From positions 1-48,064 of the forward strand of contig JAKALT010000007.1 in the NCBI GenBank assembly GCA_021813125.1: DNA of 48,064 nt, written 5' to 3'. A model generated the notes under the pieces. The model searched no databases. It worked only from the letters and a program-made list of their open reading frames with translations, and was not told the DNA's origin. Numbering within the stretch: position 1 is the first letter of the stretch; every line of letters starts with the position of its first letter. The stretch comes from a bacterium. Its GTDB lineage: Bacteria; Patescibacteriota; Microgenomatia; Curtissbacterales; GWA2-41-24. The position numbers and the translations under genes are program-made. Below are positions 15,402 to 24,320 of the stretch, one piece after another.

Positions 15402-15838
15402 AGCTAAACCTGCAAATCGCAATTGCAAATTTTCTAGCCACCTTTTTACTTGTGGCACTTATCGTAAGTCCGATTTATTTTGCCAAAAATTTTTCCCAGG
15501 TTGCCGGAGTCAAAACCGAGTCAAGATATTTGCTAATTTCCCAAACCGATAAATTTCCCAATATGACATTTACCCAAAGTGGCCAAACGTATCAACTATC
15601 ATTTACTAAGCAAAGCCAAAATCAGGCATTTTTAAGCGTTTTTATAGTCAATAACCCTACTCAAAGTCCTCAAAAATACACCCTCAAAACACCTTCAGCC
15701 CAAACAGCAATTTTTTTTGGTGATGATGTTAACAACTTGCAAAGTTCCGTGGTCGTCCCGGCACAGTCATCTGTACCAATCAGTATTTTTGCCAAAACAG
15801 ATTCTTTGGCTGATCTGATCTCTTTCACCATAAACTAG
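15398..15838 (+). CDS. Membrane-anchored or secreted protein, unknown
   Basis: The 146-residue protein has a signal-anchor-like N-terminus (about 5-30: IAIANFLATFLLVALIVSP) and an extracytoplasmic beta-rich domain with TFTQSGQTYQLSFTKQ and VPAQSSVPISIFAKTDS. The spacing of strands suggests an immunoglobulin-like or BsuPI-like fold, but no family is certain. It is coupled to the upstream membrane protein by an ATGA overlap. Its stop is 8 nt from the convergent UbiA stop. Confidence 0.7.
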   Translation: MKLNLQIAIANFLATFLLVALIVSPIYFAKNFSQVAGVKTESRYLLISQTDKFPNMTFTQSGQTYQLSFTKQSQNQAFLSVFIVNNPTQSPQKYTLKTPSAQTAIFFGDDVNNLQSSVVVPAQSSVPISIFAKTDSLADLISFTIN

Positions 15839-15846
15839 CTTAAAAA

Positions 15847-16857
15847 TTACTGGATGTAATGAAGAAACCTTGTCGGAAGGATATCTGCGCCGTAAATTAC
15901 CACAAAAACTAAAACTATCCAGATTACGACAGTTGCAAGAAGCGGTGTGTCCGAAAGTAAAATTCGCTCCGGTGATTCACCTTCTTTTTTCTCATAAATT
16001 ACGTAAAGATATCTCATAACCCCATAAATTACAAAAGGAACACTTCCCATAAGCCATTTGGATGCTAAAAAGGTTCGGGGTAAATAATCACCAAAAAGAA
16101 CGAGTACCTGAGGCCCTGCAGAGGGTGGCGGCTGCAGGAAAGTAAACATGGTATAAGAAAACCAGCAGGCAGTTGCAAACATCACAGTCAAAGAATCCAA
16201 AAGTGTTTCCGGGTAATGATGAAGAATTTCTCTAGTATTCAAATCTCGGACCCCTGCTCCCAAAAGAAGAGTGCGTTCAGAACGCCTTTTACCTATTGCC
16301 AAAAATAAAGCGAGTGAGGCAACTGTCAAAATAAACCAAACCGTAACATGTGCGTCAATAAGAACAGCCCCGGCATAGACCCTAAGCAAAAATCCCGACG
16401 CAATGGCCATTACGTCTATAAGAATTAATGATCTCAAAAACAGAGAATAGGCAATCTGCAATGTTGCATAGGCCAAAATAGCCGAAAAGAAAAAAGCCCC
16501 CAACCCTTGAGACAAAAACAAAGAGGCCAGAATTAGAATGATAGCAGCAACAAATGCCGCCTGTCTGTTAATTCTTCCGGCTGCAATAGGCCTTTTGCTT
16601 TTAAAAGGATGAGCTAAATCTTTTTTAAGGTCAATGATATCGTTTATAATATAAATTCCCGATGCCATCATTGAGAATACAAAAAAGCCGTAAACTGTAA
16701 GAAAAAATTTCTCCGGATTGAAAAAAGCCCCTTCAAATACAAGCGGTGCAAAAAGCGCCAGGTTCTTTAACCACTGCCTTGGCCTTGCCGATACAAGAAC
16801 CCAAAATGGCAGCCATATTATGCCTGGCCCTTTGTTTGTAAATTGGTATTTAACCAA
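15847..16857 (-). CDS. UbiA-family prenyltransferase, DPPR-synthase-like
   Basis: The 336-residue, roughly nine-pass membrane protein begins its domain with SARPRQWLKNLALFAPLVF. It carries the first Mg/diphosphate motif NDIIDLKKD (N72, D73, D76, D80) followed by HPFKSKRPIAAGRI. This set is typical of decaprenyl-phosphate phosphoribosyltransferases (Rv3806c type) within UbiA. Those enzymes join a polyprenyl phosphate to phosphoribosyl diphosphate on the way to lipid-linked arabinose. It overlaps the end of the WecA-type gene by 40 nt and is the last gene of the five-gene operon. A substrate other than PRPP cannot be excluded. Confidence 0.85.
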   Translation of the reverse strand: MVKYQFTNKGPGIIWLPFWVLVSARPRQWLKNLALFAPLVFEGAFFNPEKFFLTVYGFFVFSMMASGIYIINDIIDLKKDLAHPFKSKRPIAAGRINRQAAFVAAIILILASLFLSQGLGAFFFSAILAYATLQIAYSLFLRSLILIDVMAIASGFLLRVYAGAVLIDAHVTVWFILTVASLALFLAIGKRRSERTLLLGAGVRDLNTREILHHYPETLLDSLTVMFATACWFSYTMFTFLQPPPSAGPQVLVLFGDYLPRTFLASKWLMGSVPFVIYGVMRYLYVIYEKKEGESPERILLSDTPLLATVVIWIVLVFVVIYGADILPTRFLHYIQ

Positions 16858-17906
16858 AGTAAGCCTCCTAAAACTATTATACCGATTACTACACCCGCAA
16901 ATACTTTCCCAGCACTAGGAAGAACGAGTGCAATGGCCCCCAAAATAGCACAGAGAATCCAATAAAACAAGGCAACTTGCCTTTGAGAAAACCCAATCTC
17001 TAAAAGTCGATGATGAAGATGACCTTTATCTCCAAGAAAAGGCGATTTACCCGAAGCGATTCTTCTTATTACGGTAAAAACACCATCTGTTAATGGAACA
17101 GCCATAACTAGCACTGCAGTTCCTACCTTTGCCCCGGAAATAATCGCCAAAACTGCAATTAAAAATCCTAAAAAATAAGAAGCTGAATCGCCAGGAAATA
17201 TTTTTGCGGGATAAAAATTAAAAATCAAAAAACCCAATGTTGCCCCGGCTCCAACCAAAGCAAGTTTAGCGACCATCATCTGGGTTGGGTCAACAAGCGA
17301 GAATCTCAAAGAAACGGCAAAGATAATAAAAAGGGCGATAAAAGCAATTCCACCCAGTTGCCCATCAACTCCTGCCGAAAAATTAACCATGTTAATAACC
17401 CAAATAATCCAAAAAACCGCAAATAGATCTGCCAAAATGAAAATTGAATGGGTGCCGGCAAAATTAATCACGAATCTTATCGTATCAAGTCGGATTATCT
17501 CTCCTAGCCCTAATCCGCCGAAGATATTTAGAGGATTTGCAATAAAGGAAATCCCGATTCCAAATCCTACTACAACAAGTGCGGCTGCAATTTGAAACCC
17601 AAATTTTGCCCACTCATCCAGGTCAAACTTATCATCCCAGATTCCACCGACGATTAGTATTATCCCTCCAAGCAAAATTCCTGCCACCTGTTTTGTTGGC
17701 CCGATCATGAAAAGCACAGTTGCCAAAAAGGATAGAAAAATTGCCAGGCCTCCTGCACGGGGAACCGTTTTTTTGTGCAAAATGGCAGGATGCGCGTGTT
17801 TTTTTGGATCATCGACCATACCGAATTTATTGGCAAAAACCATAGTCAATGGAATCAAAAGCACTGATAATCCCAAAGCGGTCAAAAACAAAACAAACAG
17901 ACTCAT
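16818..17906 (-). CDS. WecA/MraY-type polyprenyl-phosphate sugar-1-phosphate transferase
   Basis: The 362-residue polytopic protein (about 10 membrane segments) has VDDPKKHAHPAILHKKTVPR near residue 30, an Asp-rich GGIWDDKFDL turn, NMVNFSAGVDGQ (the N-x-x-D-G-x-D-G region, slightly divergent) and FPGDSASYFLGF. The cytoplasmic GDKGHLHHRLLEIGFS loop has the HxHH carbohydrate-recognition motif of the WecA branch. It would transfer a UDP-linked HexNAc-1-phosphate to a lipid carrier to start a surface glycan. The second acidic motif reads PGDSAS where the family has MGDSGS. It overlaps its upstream neighbour by 4 nt and its downstream neighbour by 40 nt. Confidence 0.9.
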   Translation of the reverse strand: MSLFVLFLTALGLSVLLIPLTMVFANKFGMVDDPKKHAHPAILHKKTVPRAGGLAIFLSFLATVLFMIGPTKQVAGILLGGIILIVGGIWDDKFDLDEWAKFGFQIAAALVVVGFGIGISFIANPLNIFGGLGLGEIIRLDTIRFVINFAGTHSIFILADLFAVFWIIWVINMVNFSAGVDGQLGGIAFIALFIIFAVSLRFSLVDPTQMMVAKLALVGAGATLGFLIFNFYPAKIFPGDSASYFLGFLIAVLAIISGAKVGTAVLVMAVPLTDGVFTVIRRIASGKSPFLGDKGHLHHRLLEIGFSQRQVALFYWILCAILGAIALVLPSAGKVFAGVVIGIIVLGGLLWLNTNLQTKGQA

Positions 17907-18334
17907 GTGATAAGTGTGATTATTTTAAACAAATCGTAAAGCATTGCTACTGCTACAACTAAAGACGCAACAACCAAAATTCGATGTAAAAACCTGTTTT
18001 CTCCAAAAATTGTGACAGCAAGAATAAAATTTATTATTGTAAAAACGGCTGTAACTGCTGGCAAAAGCCAAAGCTCCAAAGGCTTTGCAAGAACCGTTTC
18101 TCCCCACGGGTGTGAATAAAAAAGTGGCAGCTGTAGAGGCAGCCTGCGCCAAGATTCCAAAATTAAAAAAAACTGCAAAATAATAGATCCCAAACAAAAA
18201 ATGATTCCCCAAAAAAAGAATTTATCGGCTGAAAAATTCTTCTGCGCCTCCCGCCTTATTTCCAGTTTTCTAAAAGGATTTTCCCTTACTCCAACAGTAG
18301 GAATGAAGGTAGTATTCGTTTTTATATAAACCAT
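17903..18334 (-). CDS. Small multi-pass membrane protein, unknown
   Basis: The 143-residue protein has a soluble polar N-terminus (1-37) and three hydrophobic segments, roughly 40-62 (FFFWGIIFCLGSIILQFFLI), 88-112 and 118-142. A short PLQLPLFYSHPWGE loop lies between the first two. It is embedded in the glycan operon (5 nt from the GT39-like gene, 4-nt overlap with the WecA-type gene), so it may assist that pathway. No family is recognised. Confidence 0.75.
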   Translation of the reverse strand: MVYIKTNTTFIPTVGVRENPFRKLEIRREAQKNFSADKFFFWGIIFCLGSIILQFFLILESWRRLPLQLPLFYSHPWGETVLAKPLELWLLPAVTAVFTIINFILAVTIFGENRFLHRILVVASLVVAVAMLYDLFKIITLIT

Positions 18335-18339
18335 AAAGT

Positions 18340-19830
18340 CTAATTTCCACTTGTCTTAATAAACACTTCAGCCCCGTTTATTTTCGCAACCGAAGTATAC
18401 CTATTTAAAAGAAGCTTCTCAAGGCCTTCAAAGTAGCCAATTGAGCTTTGAGGTTTTATTATGTACAAAGGTGTGGCACTCTCAATTGCTTTTTCTACCT
18501 CTTCTTTTCCGTTTGGAACTCCAAATACATGAAATGATGTAACGTATCTTGTGGGGTTATGCAAATTGGAAATAGCATAAAGCCAAGGGATGTCGCCCCA
18601 TATATAAACAGGCTTATCATAAGCTTTATTAAAATATAAAAAGTCAGAAAGAGCCATAATTGTATTAACATTTTTATCAAAAAAATCGTTATAACTTCCG
18701 GCACTTTTATTACCCATAGAGTAATCCGCAAAATTGCGCCAATATCTAACTTGATTTATAGGTCCGCCGGTCAAAAAATCAGAAAATATTAATCGTGTTA
18801 AGAAAAATAAAGGCAGAAAGAAGAAAATTGCAAAGATTATTTTTGCCCTGTCAAATTTAATTTTGGGTAATGAAATAGATGCAATAAGAAGAGCGGTAGC
18901 CGGGGTAGCCTGGACTAAATAATGTCCATAAGTTCTTCCCGAAAAGTAGCTGCCTAAAAATGAAAATGCCATCCAAAGCAGAAGCAAATGCCACACCTCA
19001 ACCTTTTTATATTTGACCTTTTTGTAAAAACCATACGCAAAGGCAGCCAAAACCGGTAAATATTTCGCAATATTTATAAGTTGAGCGTATTTTGGGCTTT
19101 CATTCAAATAGATACGATAGTAGGTGTAGGCAGCAAATATAAAATCTCCAACCAGGTGTTTCGGCGCAAAGTAGGCAAGTGTGGCTATATATGGGAGCAA
19201 AAATCCCAGCGTTAGCACAAACCCTTTTTTCACAAAGTCTACAAAATTCCTGCTTGAAAGAAACAAAAATAACCCAAGTGCTCCAGCTTCTAAGGCACCG
19301 ACCTGTTTATATAATGATGCGACGGCAAACAATATACCGGCCAGGACAAGAGAAAAATAATCGAATTTCCGCTTGACAATTATCATCATAGCAACAGAAA
19401 TCGGCAGGATCATAAATACCTCTGTTAGTGCCAAATCTCCCTCGATTAACCTCAGTGACGTCAAAAACCCAAAAACCCCAGCTGCCGCAAGTGCTCTTTT
19501 TTCGCCAAGTATCTCCTGGGCAATCTCATATATTGCTGTTGCTGTCGCAACCACAAAAATTGCCGCGACCAAATGAAGCCAAAACATCGAAACACCAAAA
19601 ATTTTAAAAATTGCCTGGTATGTAAGGTAAATCATTGGTGGCTTGTTGTCCCAGGCAGTCTGGTATAAAACTCCACCCTGGTTCAAATTCCTGGCAACGG
19701 CTGCAAAAATTCCCTCATCGCCGTACCAAAATGGCTCAAAAATTGAAGGGAGTCTTAAAATAAATGTAAAAAGCAATATTATAACCAGAAAAAAATGGTG
19801 AGGCCTAAAATCGCGAATTATTTTCTTCAT
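18340..19830 (-). CDS. GT39-like (ArnT/PMT-type) membrane glycosyltransferase
   Basis: The 496-residue polytopic protein begins with a membrane helix and has the catalytic-loop signature EPFWYGDEGIFAAVARNLNQ (about 32-51) followed by WDNKPPMIYLTYQ. The D-E pair is the family's acidic catalytic motif. A roughly 120-residue extracytoplasmic C-terminal domain follows the last helix. Such enzymes move sugars from polyprenyl-phosphate donors to outer-face acceptors. It overlaps the upstream GT39-like gene by 4 nt. Donor and acceptor are unknown; a link to the UbiA/WecA products is inference from the operon. Confidence 0.85.
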   Translation of the reverse strand: MKKIIRDFRPHHFFLVIILLFTFILRLPSIFEPFWYGDEGIFAAVARNLNQGGVLYQTAWDNKPPMIYLTYQAIFKIFGVSMFWLHLVAAIFVVATATAIYEIAQEILGEKRALAAAGVFGFLTSLRLIEGDLALTEVFMILPISVAMMIIVKRKFDYFSLVLAGILFAVASLYKQVGALEAGALGLFLFLSSRNFVDFVKKGFVLTLGFLLPYIATLAYFAPKHLVGDFIFAAYTYYRIYLNESPKYAQLINIAKYLPVLAAFAYGFYKKVKYKKVEVWHLLLLWMAFSFLGSYFSGRTYGHYLVQATPATALLIASISLPKIKFDRAKIIFAIFFFLPLFFLTRLIFSDFLTGGPINQVRYWRNFADYSMGNKSAGSYNDFFDKNVNTIMALSDFLYFNKAYDKPVYIWGDIPWLYAISNLHNPTRYVTSFHVFGVPNGKEEVEKAIESATPLYIIKPQSSIGYFEGLEKLLLNRYTSVAKINGAEVFIKTSGN

Positions 19831-21170
19831 TTGCTTTCAAGTTTAAACCCATGATCCCAAATCTCCGTTGTTGGTCCTGGGCTCATCAGAAATACTTTGC
19901 CACCAATATTATCACTCAAACTCACCTTGCTGTCTAAAACGTATGTATCAAGAAGACTTTTTCCCGAAAACTGTACGAGACCTTCCGGTAAAACAACGAG
20001 CCTATTGGATAAGTTGTTTCTTTCTTTATAATAAATAACTTCCGCAAAAGAAGGTAGTACAGTCACGATAGTATCATTGTTGCTTATTTTCCTAACTATC
20101 TTTTCATTAAATTCATCCCTAAAGTCCCTTGGCTGGCTTGCAAAAGTAAAACTGTCAATAACTACGCTCAAAACAACAATTATGCCGATACAAATCTTAA
20201 AAAGTTGTCTTGACAAACTTTGGGAAGCTTGCACCATAACCATCGAAAGTGGAATTGATGCGCCGATTAAATATCTCCAGAAAAATATTGGCCTGAAAGG
20301 CAACTTGACTCCATCAAACGCAAGTCCTGGAAGAGATGCTAAGAAAAAAGGGACAACTGCCCAAAGCCAAACCATAAGATATGGCTTTTCAAACTTTCTT
20401 TTGATCAAATGTTGGAATACCCCAGCAGTGAGCAAAATCAGCGAGATGGAAAATAATACTGTCCGCCAAATAGATTGGCTTTCTCCGCCTAAAATCCGCT
20501 CAAATGCATCAAAATATGTTTGCTTAAAATTAATTGGGGGAATCCAGTAGCTTGAACCCACAGACGCAATTTGTCCCAAGAGCACTTTCAGCCACGGTAA
20601 AAACAATAATCCGACTATCGTATAAAGGCCAATCATCCGCCAGAAAATTTTGCGGTCAAAAAGCAGTAAATATAGCCCTTCGGCCCCTAAAATAAATAGC
20701 ATGTAGTAATGTGTATATACCCCCAAAGCAGTAAATAAAACGAAAGAAACTGCCCGAAATCTATTAAATTTTTTGGAAAGCTCCAAAAGGAAGAAGACAG
20801 AACCGGTAGCCGCAAAAGCAAACATTGTGTAATTTCTAGCCTCGAACGCATATTTGAAAAAAATTGGATTTACGGCAACGACTATTGAAGATAAGACACC
20901 AAATTGCTTACCTTTCACATATGAAGACAGCTTGTAGACCATAAAAATCGTCAACAAAAAGAAAACGATGGAGGGAATTCTTGTTATTACCTCTGTGGGG
21001 GGGAAGAGTTTGTATAAAAATTCTATCACCGTGTAATATCCGGGAGGGTGAAAATCGCCCGCAGTGGTTTTGAGCATCTGCTCGTAAGGAAGTCTGGAAA
21101 TCATCGAAGTCCAAGCTTCATCACCCCAAAATCCACGGGTCAAATAGTTGTGGGCAAGAATAGCAAACAT
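19827..21170 (-). CDS. GT39-like membrane glycosyltransferase
   Basis: The 447-residue polytopic protein opens with a short helix and the loop GFWGDEAWTSMISRLP (about 13-28), then HPPGYYTVIEF, the acidic/PPxYY pattern of ArnT-like enzymes. There are about ten membrane segments and a short extracytoplasmic C-terminus. It is the first gene of the five-gene operon and has a well-formed promoter 13 nt upstream. The N-terminus is shorter than in many relatives, but the catalytic loop is complete. The substrate is unknown. Confidence 0.82.
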   Translation of the reverse strand: MFAILAHNYLTRGFWGDEAWTSMISRLPYEQMLKTTAGDFHPPGYYTVIEFLYKLFPPTEVITRIPSIVFFLLTIFMVYKLSSYVKGKQFGVLSSIVVAVNPIFFKYAFEARNYTMFAFAATGSVFFLLELSKKFNRFRAVSFVLFTALGVYTHYYMLFILGAEGLYLLLFDRKIFWRMIGLYTIVGLLFLPWLKVLLGQIASVGSSYWIPPINFKQTYFDAFERILGGESQSIWRTVLFSISLILLTAGVFQHLIKRKFEKPYLMVWLWAVVPFFLASLPGLAFDGVKLPFRPIFFWRYLIGASIPLSMVMVQASQSLSRQLFKICIGIIVVLSVVIDSFTFASQPRDFRDEFNEKIVRKISNNDTIVTVLPSFAEVIYYKERNNLSNRLVVLPEGLVQFSGKSLLDTYVLDSKVSLSDNIGGKVFLMSPGPTTEIWDHGFKLESK

Positions 21171-21183
21171 CGCCTAGTCTTAA

Positions 21184-21212
21184 GTATATGCTCAAAAATT
21201 AACGCTGACAAT
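21184..21212 (-). promoter_or_regulatory. Promoter of the five-gene glycan operon
   Basis: On the minus strand, -35 TTGTCA (21207-21212), a 17-bp spacer and -10 TATACT (21184-21189) form a near-consensus promoter. The predicted start near 21177 leaves a leader of about 6 nt before ATG 21170. Confidence 0.7.
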
Positions 21213-21232
21213 TGAGGATAAGAAAAATATGT

Positions 21233-21238
21233 ATAATA
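21233..21238 (+). promoter_or_regulatory. -10 element of a leaderless transcript
   Basis: Consensus TATAAT ends exactly 7 nt before ATG 21245. It makes that codon, not the in-frame ATG at 21212, the likely start of the downstream gene. Confidence 0.65.
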
Positions 21239-21244
21239 AAATTA

Positions 21245-21946
21245 ATGCCCGTAAAAAAAAGCCACATTAAAGAAAAAGTTGGTAATTTATCTTCTGATTG
21301 GTTAACAAAAAGCACACTAGGCTTATTTTTTGGGTTTATAGAAATATCCATTGTTGGGTTGATATACAGCTTAATTCTCTCATCAAATCCTTCGCTTAAA
21401 ATTTCCGGCTATGCGGTGATTTTTGCAGGAATTCTTCAGGGTACAATTCTTGGGGAATGGCAGGTCAAGGCACTCAAACCGTCATTCCCGAAATTAAATT
21501 CTATAAACTGGATTGTTCTTACCGCTTGTGCTTCAGGGCTTATTTGGTTTTCCGTGATTGCTCTGCCTTTTTCCAGGATATTTCCAGCTGTGTCGCAGGA
21601 AGTAACAAAACAAAGTGTAGTTTACTCCCAGGCGGCCAAATCCCTTAACACAAGCCTGATTTTTACGTCGACGATAAGCTTTTTGGCAGGCCTCTTTTTA
21701 GGTTATATTGTCAGTTTTCTCCAGTGGATAGAGCTTGGAAGGCATGTCAAAACCTCATTCGGCTGGATTTTCTATAGTTCACTCGGCTGGGCATTAGGCT
21801 TTAGCTCAATCATTATTTTATTGACAAAGTTGCCTTATACAAATTTGTTTAGTCTCATTATCTCAGCACTCCTAACTTTTCTAATTAGCTCCTTTGTAAT
21901 TTCCGCAATTTCGCTTTTGGGAGTGGTATCCCTTAAAAAGAAATAA
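21245..21946 (+). CDS. Multi-pass membrane protein, unknown
   Basis: The 233-residue protein, taken from MPVKKSHIKEK, has about six hydrophobic segments, including LGLFFGFIEISIVGLIYSLI near the start and FASTISFLAGLFLGYIVSF-like stretches in the middle. I choose ATG 21245 because TATAAT at 21233-21238 lies exactly 7 nt upstream. The upstream in-frame ATG at 21212 would place the -10 inside the coding region. Its stop is 4 nt from the convergent carboxypeptidase stop. No family is recognised. Confidence 0.72.
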   Translation: MPVKKSHIKEKVGNLSSDWLTKSTLGLFFGFIEISIVGLIYSLILSSNPSLKISGYAVIFAGILQGTILGEWQVKALKPSFPKLNSINWIVLTACASGLIWFSVIALPFSRIFPAVSQEVTKQSVVYSQAAKSLNTSLIFTSTISFLAGLFLGYIVSFLQWIELGRHVKTSFGWIFYSSLGWALGFSSIIILLTKLPYTNLFSLIISALLTFLISSFVISAISLLGVVSLKKK

Positions 21947-21950
21947 GGTT

Positions 21951-23039
21951 TTAGTTTGTCTGGGAAAGCTCAGCTTTCCAGTCGTTAAACCGCTTTGCCA
22001 GATCAAGATTATTAATGGGAAAAGCACCAATATTGTATTTTTCAAAACCGTAATTTAAAAGAGTAGCAGCTGCCACGTCCCTATCCTCAATAGAACCTGC
22101 TCCCGAGACTATAGCCATAAACCTGTGCCCATCACGCTCGGCTGTCACAATAGTCGAGTACCCGGCATTTTCCGTATAGCCGATTTTCAGTCCATCCACA
22201 CCAGGGTAAGTCCCCAAAAGAGCGTTCCAATTTGGCAAATCATAAAGTTTATGGTTTTGGTTAGCATCAAGGCGCCTGTAAATCGTGGCCGCATAACCTG
22301 CAATATCTGGATAATTTACTTTGGCATCATGGGCAATTATTGCCAGATCGTAAACTGTTGAAAAATGATTTGGGTCGTCAAGCCCTGTTGCGGTTGCAAA
22401 ATGCGAGTCGCTGGCGCCTATTTTTGAAAGCTTAAAATTGACAAGATCCATAAAACCAGATAACCCAAGGCTGTACTCAGCTCCAATCGAGTCTGCTATT
22501 GCTTGGGCTGCATCATTGGCGCTTGTCATAATCGCCCCGCTAGCTGCATCATCCAATGTTAACCTCTCTCCGCTTTTCAAACCTAAAATTGTCGGAATTT
22601 GGTTGCTTGCATCATCTGATATTGAGATTAAATGGTCTCCTCTTGCCAAATCCATCGCCGCCGCAACCGTTGCAAGTTTAGAAAGGGAGGCGGGGGCAAT
22701 TTTTTGCTTTAAATTCAAAGACCAAATTACATTGCCAGAATCAAAATCTAATACCGCACCCGCTTTTATGATAGGTAACATGTTTAGGTATTCTCCCGAG
22801 CCCCAACCTATTGGATGCCAGTTAGAATTACCTTTAATATTTCCTTCTGCTGTAGTTAACGCGGATTTACTATCCAAAACAGTAGCGGAAGTGCCCTTTT
22901 GTACACTTGGACTTACCTCAAGCATCAAAGCGATAATAAATGACATAACAGCCAGAATAAAAACTCTTTTGTTAAATATCACAGCTCTTTTTAAAATACC
23001 ATTGAGTATATTTTTTACAATCGAAACGGAGGTTATCAT
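21951..23039 (-). CDS. D-alanyl-D-alanine carboxypeptidase-like serine peptidase (S11)
   Basis: The 362-residue protein has an N-terminal signal anchor (about 22-42) and a penicillin-binding S11 domain. Catalytic motifs are S118-L-S-K121 in PASLSKLATVAAAMD, S173-A-N175 in MTSANDAAQ, and K285-I-G287 in VDGLKIGYTENAGYS. The last is usually KTG; Thr-to-Ile is a conservative departure also in the active-site strand. The enzyme would trim the terminal D-Ala of peptidoglycan stem peptides outside the membrane. It overlaps the upstream GH18 gene by 4 nt, so the two are translated together. No PBP5-type C-terminal anchor is present. Confidence 0.92.
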   Translation of the reverse strand: MITSVSIVKNILNGILKRAVIFNKRVFILAVMSFIIALMLEVSPSVQKGTSATVLDSKSALTTAEGNIKGNSNWHPIGWGSGEYLNMLPIIKAGAVLDFDSGNVIWSLNLKQKIAPASLSKLATVAAAMDLARGDHLISISDDASNQIPTILGLKSGERLTLDDAASGAIMTSANDAAQAIADSIGAEYSLGLSGFMDLVNFKLSKIGASDSHFATATGLDDPNHFSTVYDLAIIAHDAKVNYPDIAGYAATIYRRLDANQNHKLYDLPNWNALLGTYPGVDGLKIGYTENAGYSTIVTAERDGHRFMAIVSGAGSIEDRDVAAATLLNYGFEKYNIGAFPINNLDLAKRFNDWKAELSQTN

Positions 23040-24247
23040 AGCTTATATGCCAGGTCATTTGGAGCAAATTTTTCCTTAAGAAGGGCCCAGAAGTTACCGT
23101 TATTTGCATCGTACCCTAAAGCCCAAATACCTACACCCGCCAATTTTTTTTCTTTGGCAAAATCATATTTAAGAGTTAGGGAATTTTTATCTTCCATATA
23201 AACAACATGCCAACCGGTATTATCCCAATAGCCTCGCCATGAAACTTTAGCATTGTTATCCCATCCTCCAACCGGAGTTATAGATAGAAGTTTATCTGAA
23301 TCAACCTTATCCGCAGTCGTTGGTGTTGCCCTCGTCCATCTCACACTATCCGACAGTGGCGAAGGACTATAAGCGTAATAATTCCAACCGTAGTAAGGAA
23401 CCCCTAAGATAATTTTTTTGGAATCTGCGACTTTGATAAAATCCTCAACAGCCGTCGAAACGTCATACCAAAAAGGACCTTGGCCGTTATTGTAACCATA
23501 AAGAGGCGCCGAAGGGCCGATAGAACCGGATGACGGAGTATAGAAGTCATAAGCCATCATAAAGATTCCGTCAGTCGATTTTGCCAGGGCAGCAATGTCG
23601 TATATTTTGTCAAAACGAACCGAAGAAGCCAGAACAGAAACTGTCACATAAGGATTATTAAGCCGCCTATGAAGCGTACTGCTGTAAAAATCTACAAAAC
23701 GACTGAACTTCTCCTTAAGTAAGTCATTGGAGGGGATATATTCAAAGTCTATGTTGACCCCGTCTAGATTGCGGCTTGCCAAAATTTCAACAGAATCATC
23801 AGCAAGCCGGCTCCAATAACTTTCATCAGATAGAAAAGATTCTATAGCTCCTGCATTCATTTGTGTTAACGTTACAACCTTTCGAACTTTGTGCTCGCCA
23901 GCTTTTTTAAAAAGCGATGCCAGTTTAGGGCCATTAAAGGCTTCCCACTCAAAAGATGTCTTGTCTATTGTGCCATCTGAATTAACAGGAAGAGAAAAAT
24001 ATGCAAAAGTTGTTAGTGCGCTCCAATCAATGCCATTCATTTTTGTTAGGGACCAAAAAGGAGCAAAACCAAAAACTTCACCTTTTATATGGACTACAGG
24101 TTGCAAATGAAGCAAACCTTGAATTTTACTGTTGTTTTTTACCAAAAAAAAACCTAAAAAAAATGATCCAGAAACAAAAATCGCGAAAATGGCAAAAACC
24201 CCAACTATAAAGATTCTCCGGAGAGGGTCTGGCAGATTTGAATCCAT
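23036..24247 (-). CDS. GH18-family glycoside hydrolase (YaaH-like), membrane-anchored
   Basis: With ATG 24247 as the start the protein has 403 residues: one membrane segment (about 11-37), a linker and a GH18 barrel. The catalytic motif is DGVNIDFEY (D162, N165, D167, E169), with the catalytic Glu present and the second Asp replaced by Asn, as in YaaH/SleL-type enzymes. Strand motifs GEVFGFAPFW, IFMMAYDFY, ILGVPYYGWNYY and GVGIWALGYD are also visible. It likely cleaves N-acetylglucosamine-containing glycans of the wall. I prefer ATG 24247 over the in-frame TTG at 24265 because TTGACA-17-TAAAGT overlaps the codons in between. It is paired with the S11 gene. Confidence 0.9.
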   Translation of the reverse strand: MDSNLPDPLRRIFIVGVFAIFAIFVSGSFFLGFFLVKNNSKIQGLLHLQPVVHIKGEVFGFAPFWSLTKMNGIDWSALTTFAYFSLPVNSDGTIDKTSFEWEAFNGPKLASLFKKAGEHKVRKVVTLTQMNAGAIESFLSDESYWSRLADDSVEILASRNLDGVNIDFEYIPSNDLLKEKFSRFVDFYSSTLHRRLNNPYVTVSVLASSVRFDKIYDIAALAKSTDGIFMMAYDFYTPSSGSIGPSAPLYGYNNGQGPFWYDVSTAVEDFIKVADSKKIILGVPYYGWNYYAYSPSPLSDSVRWTRATPTTADKVDSDKLLSITPVGGWDNNAKVSWRGYWDNTGWHVVYMEDKNSLTLKYDFAKEKKLAGVGIWALGYDANNGNFWALLKEKFAPNDLAYKL

Positions 24248-24255
24248 GAGTTGCG

Positions 24256-24284
24256 ACTTTACCAAGTGAAAACTGGCTTGTCAA
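24256..24284 (-). promoter_or_regulatory. Promoter of the GH18-S11 pair
   Basis: On the minus strand, consensus -35 TTGACA (24279-24284), a 17-bp spacer and -10 TAAAGT (24256-24261). The predicted start is within 2 nt of ATG 24247, so the mRNA is leaderless or nearly so. Confidence 0.65.
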
Positions 24285-24308
24285 ATTTTAGCTATAATAA
24301 GAAATGGA

Positions 24309-24314
24309 TATAAT
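24309..24314 (+). promoter_or_regulatory. -10 element of a leaderless transcript
   Basis: Consensus TATAAT ends exactly 7 nt before ATG 24321. A second TATAAT at 24293-24298 lies 16 nt further upstream. Confidence 0.6.
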
Positions 24315-24320
24315 TATTTC

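Noticed and set aside
20077-20550. 157-codon plus-strand frame inside the first GT39-like gene
   Set aside because: It is a shadow of the minus-strand glycosyltransferase, with no start signal and no recognisable domain.
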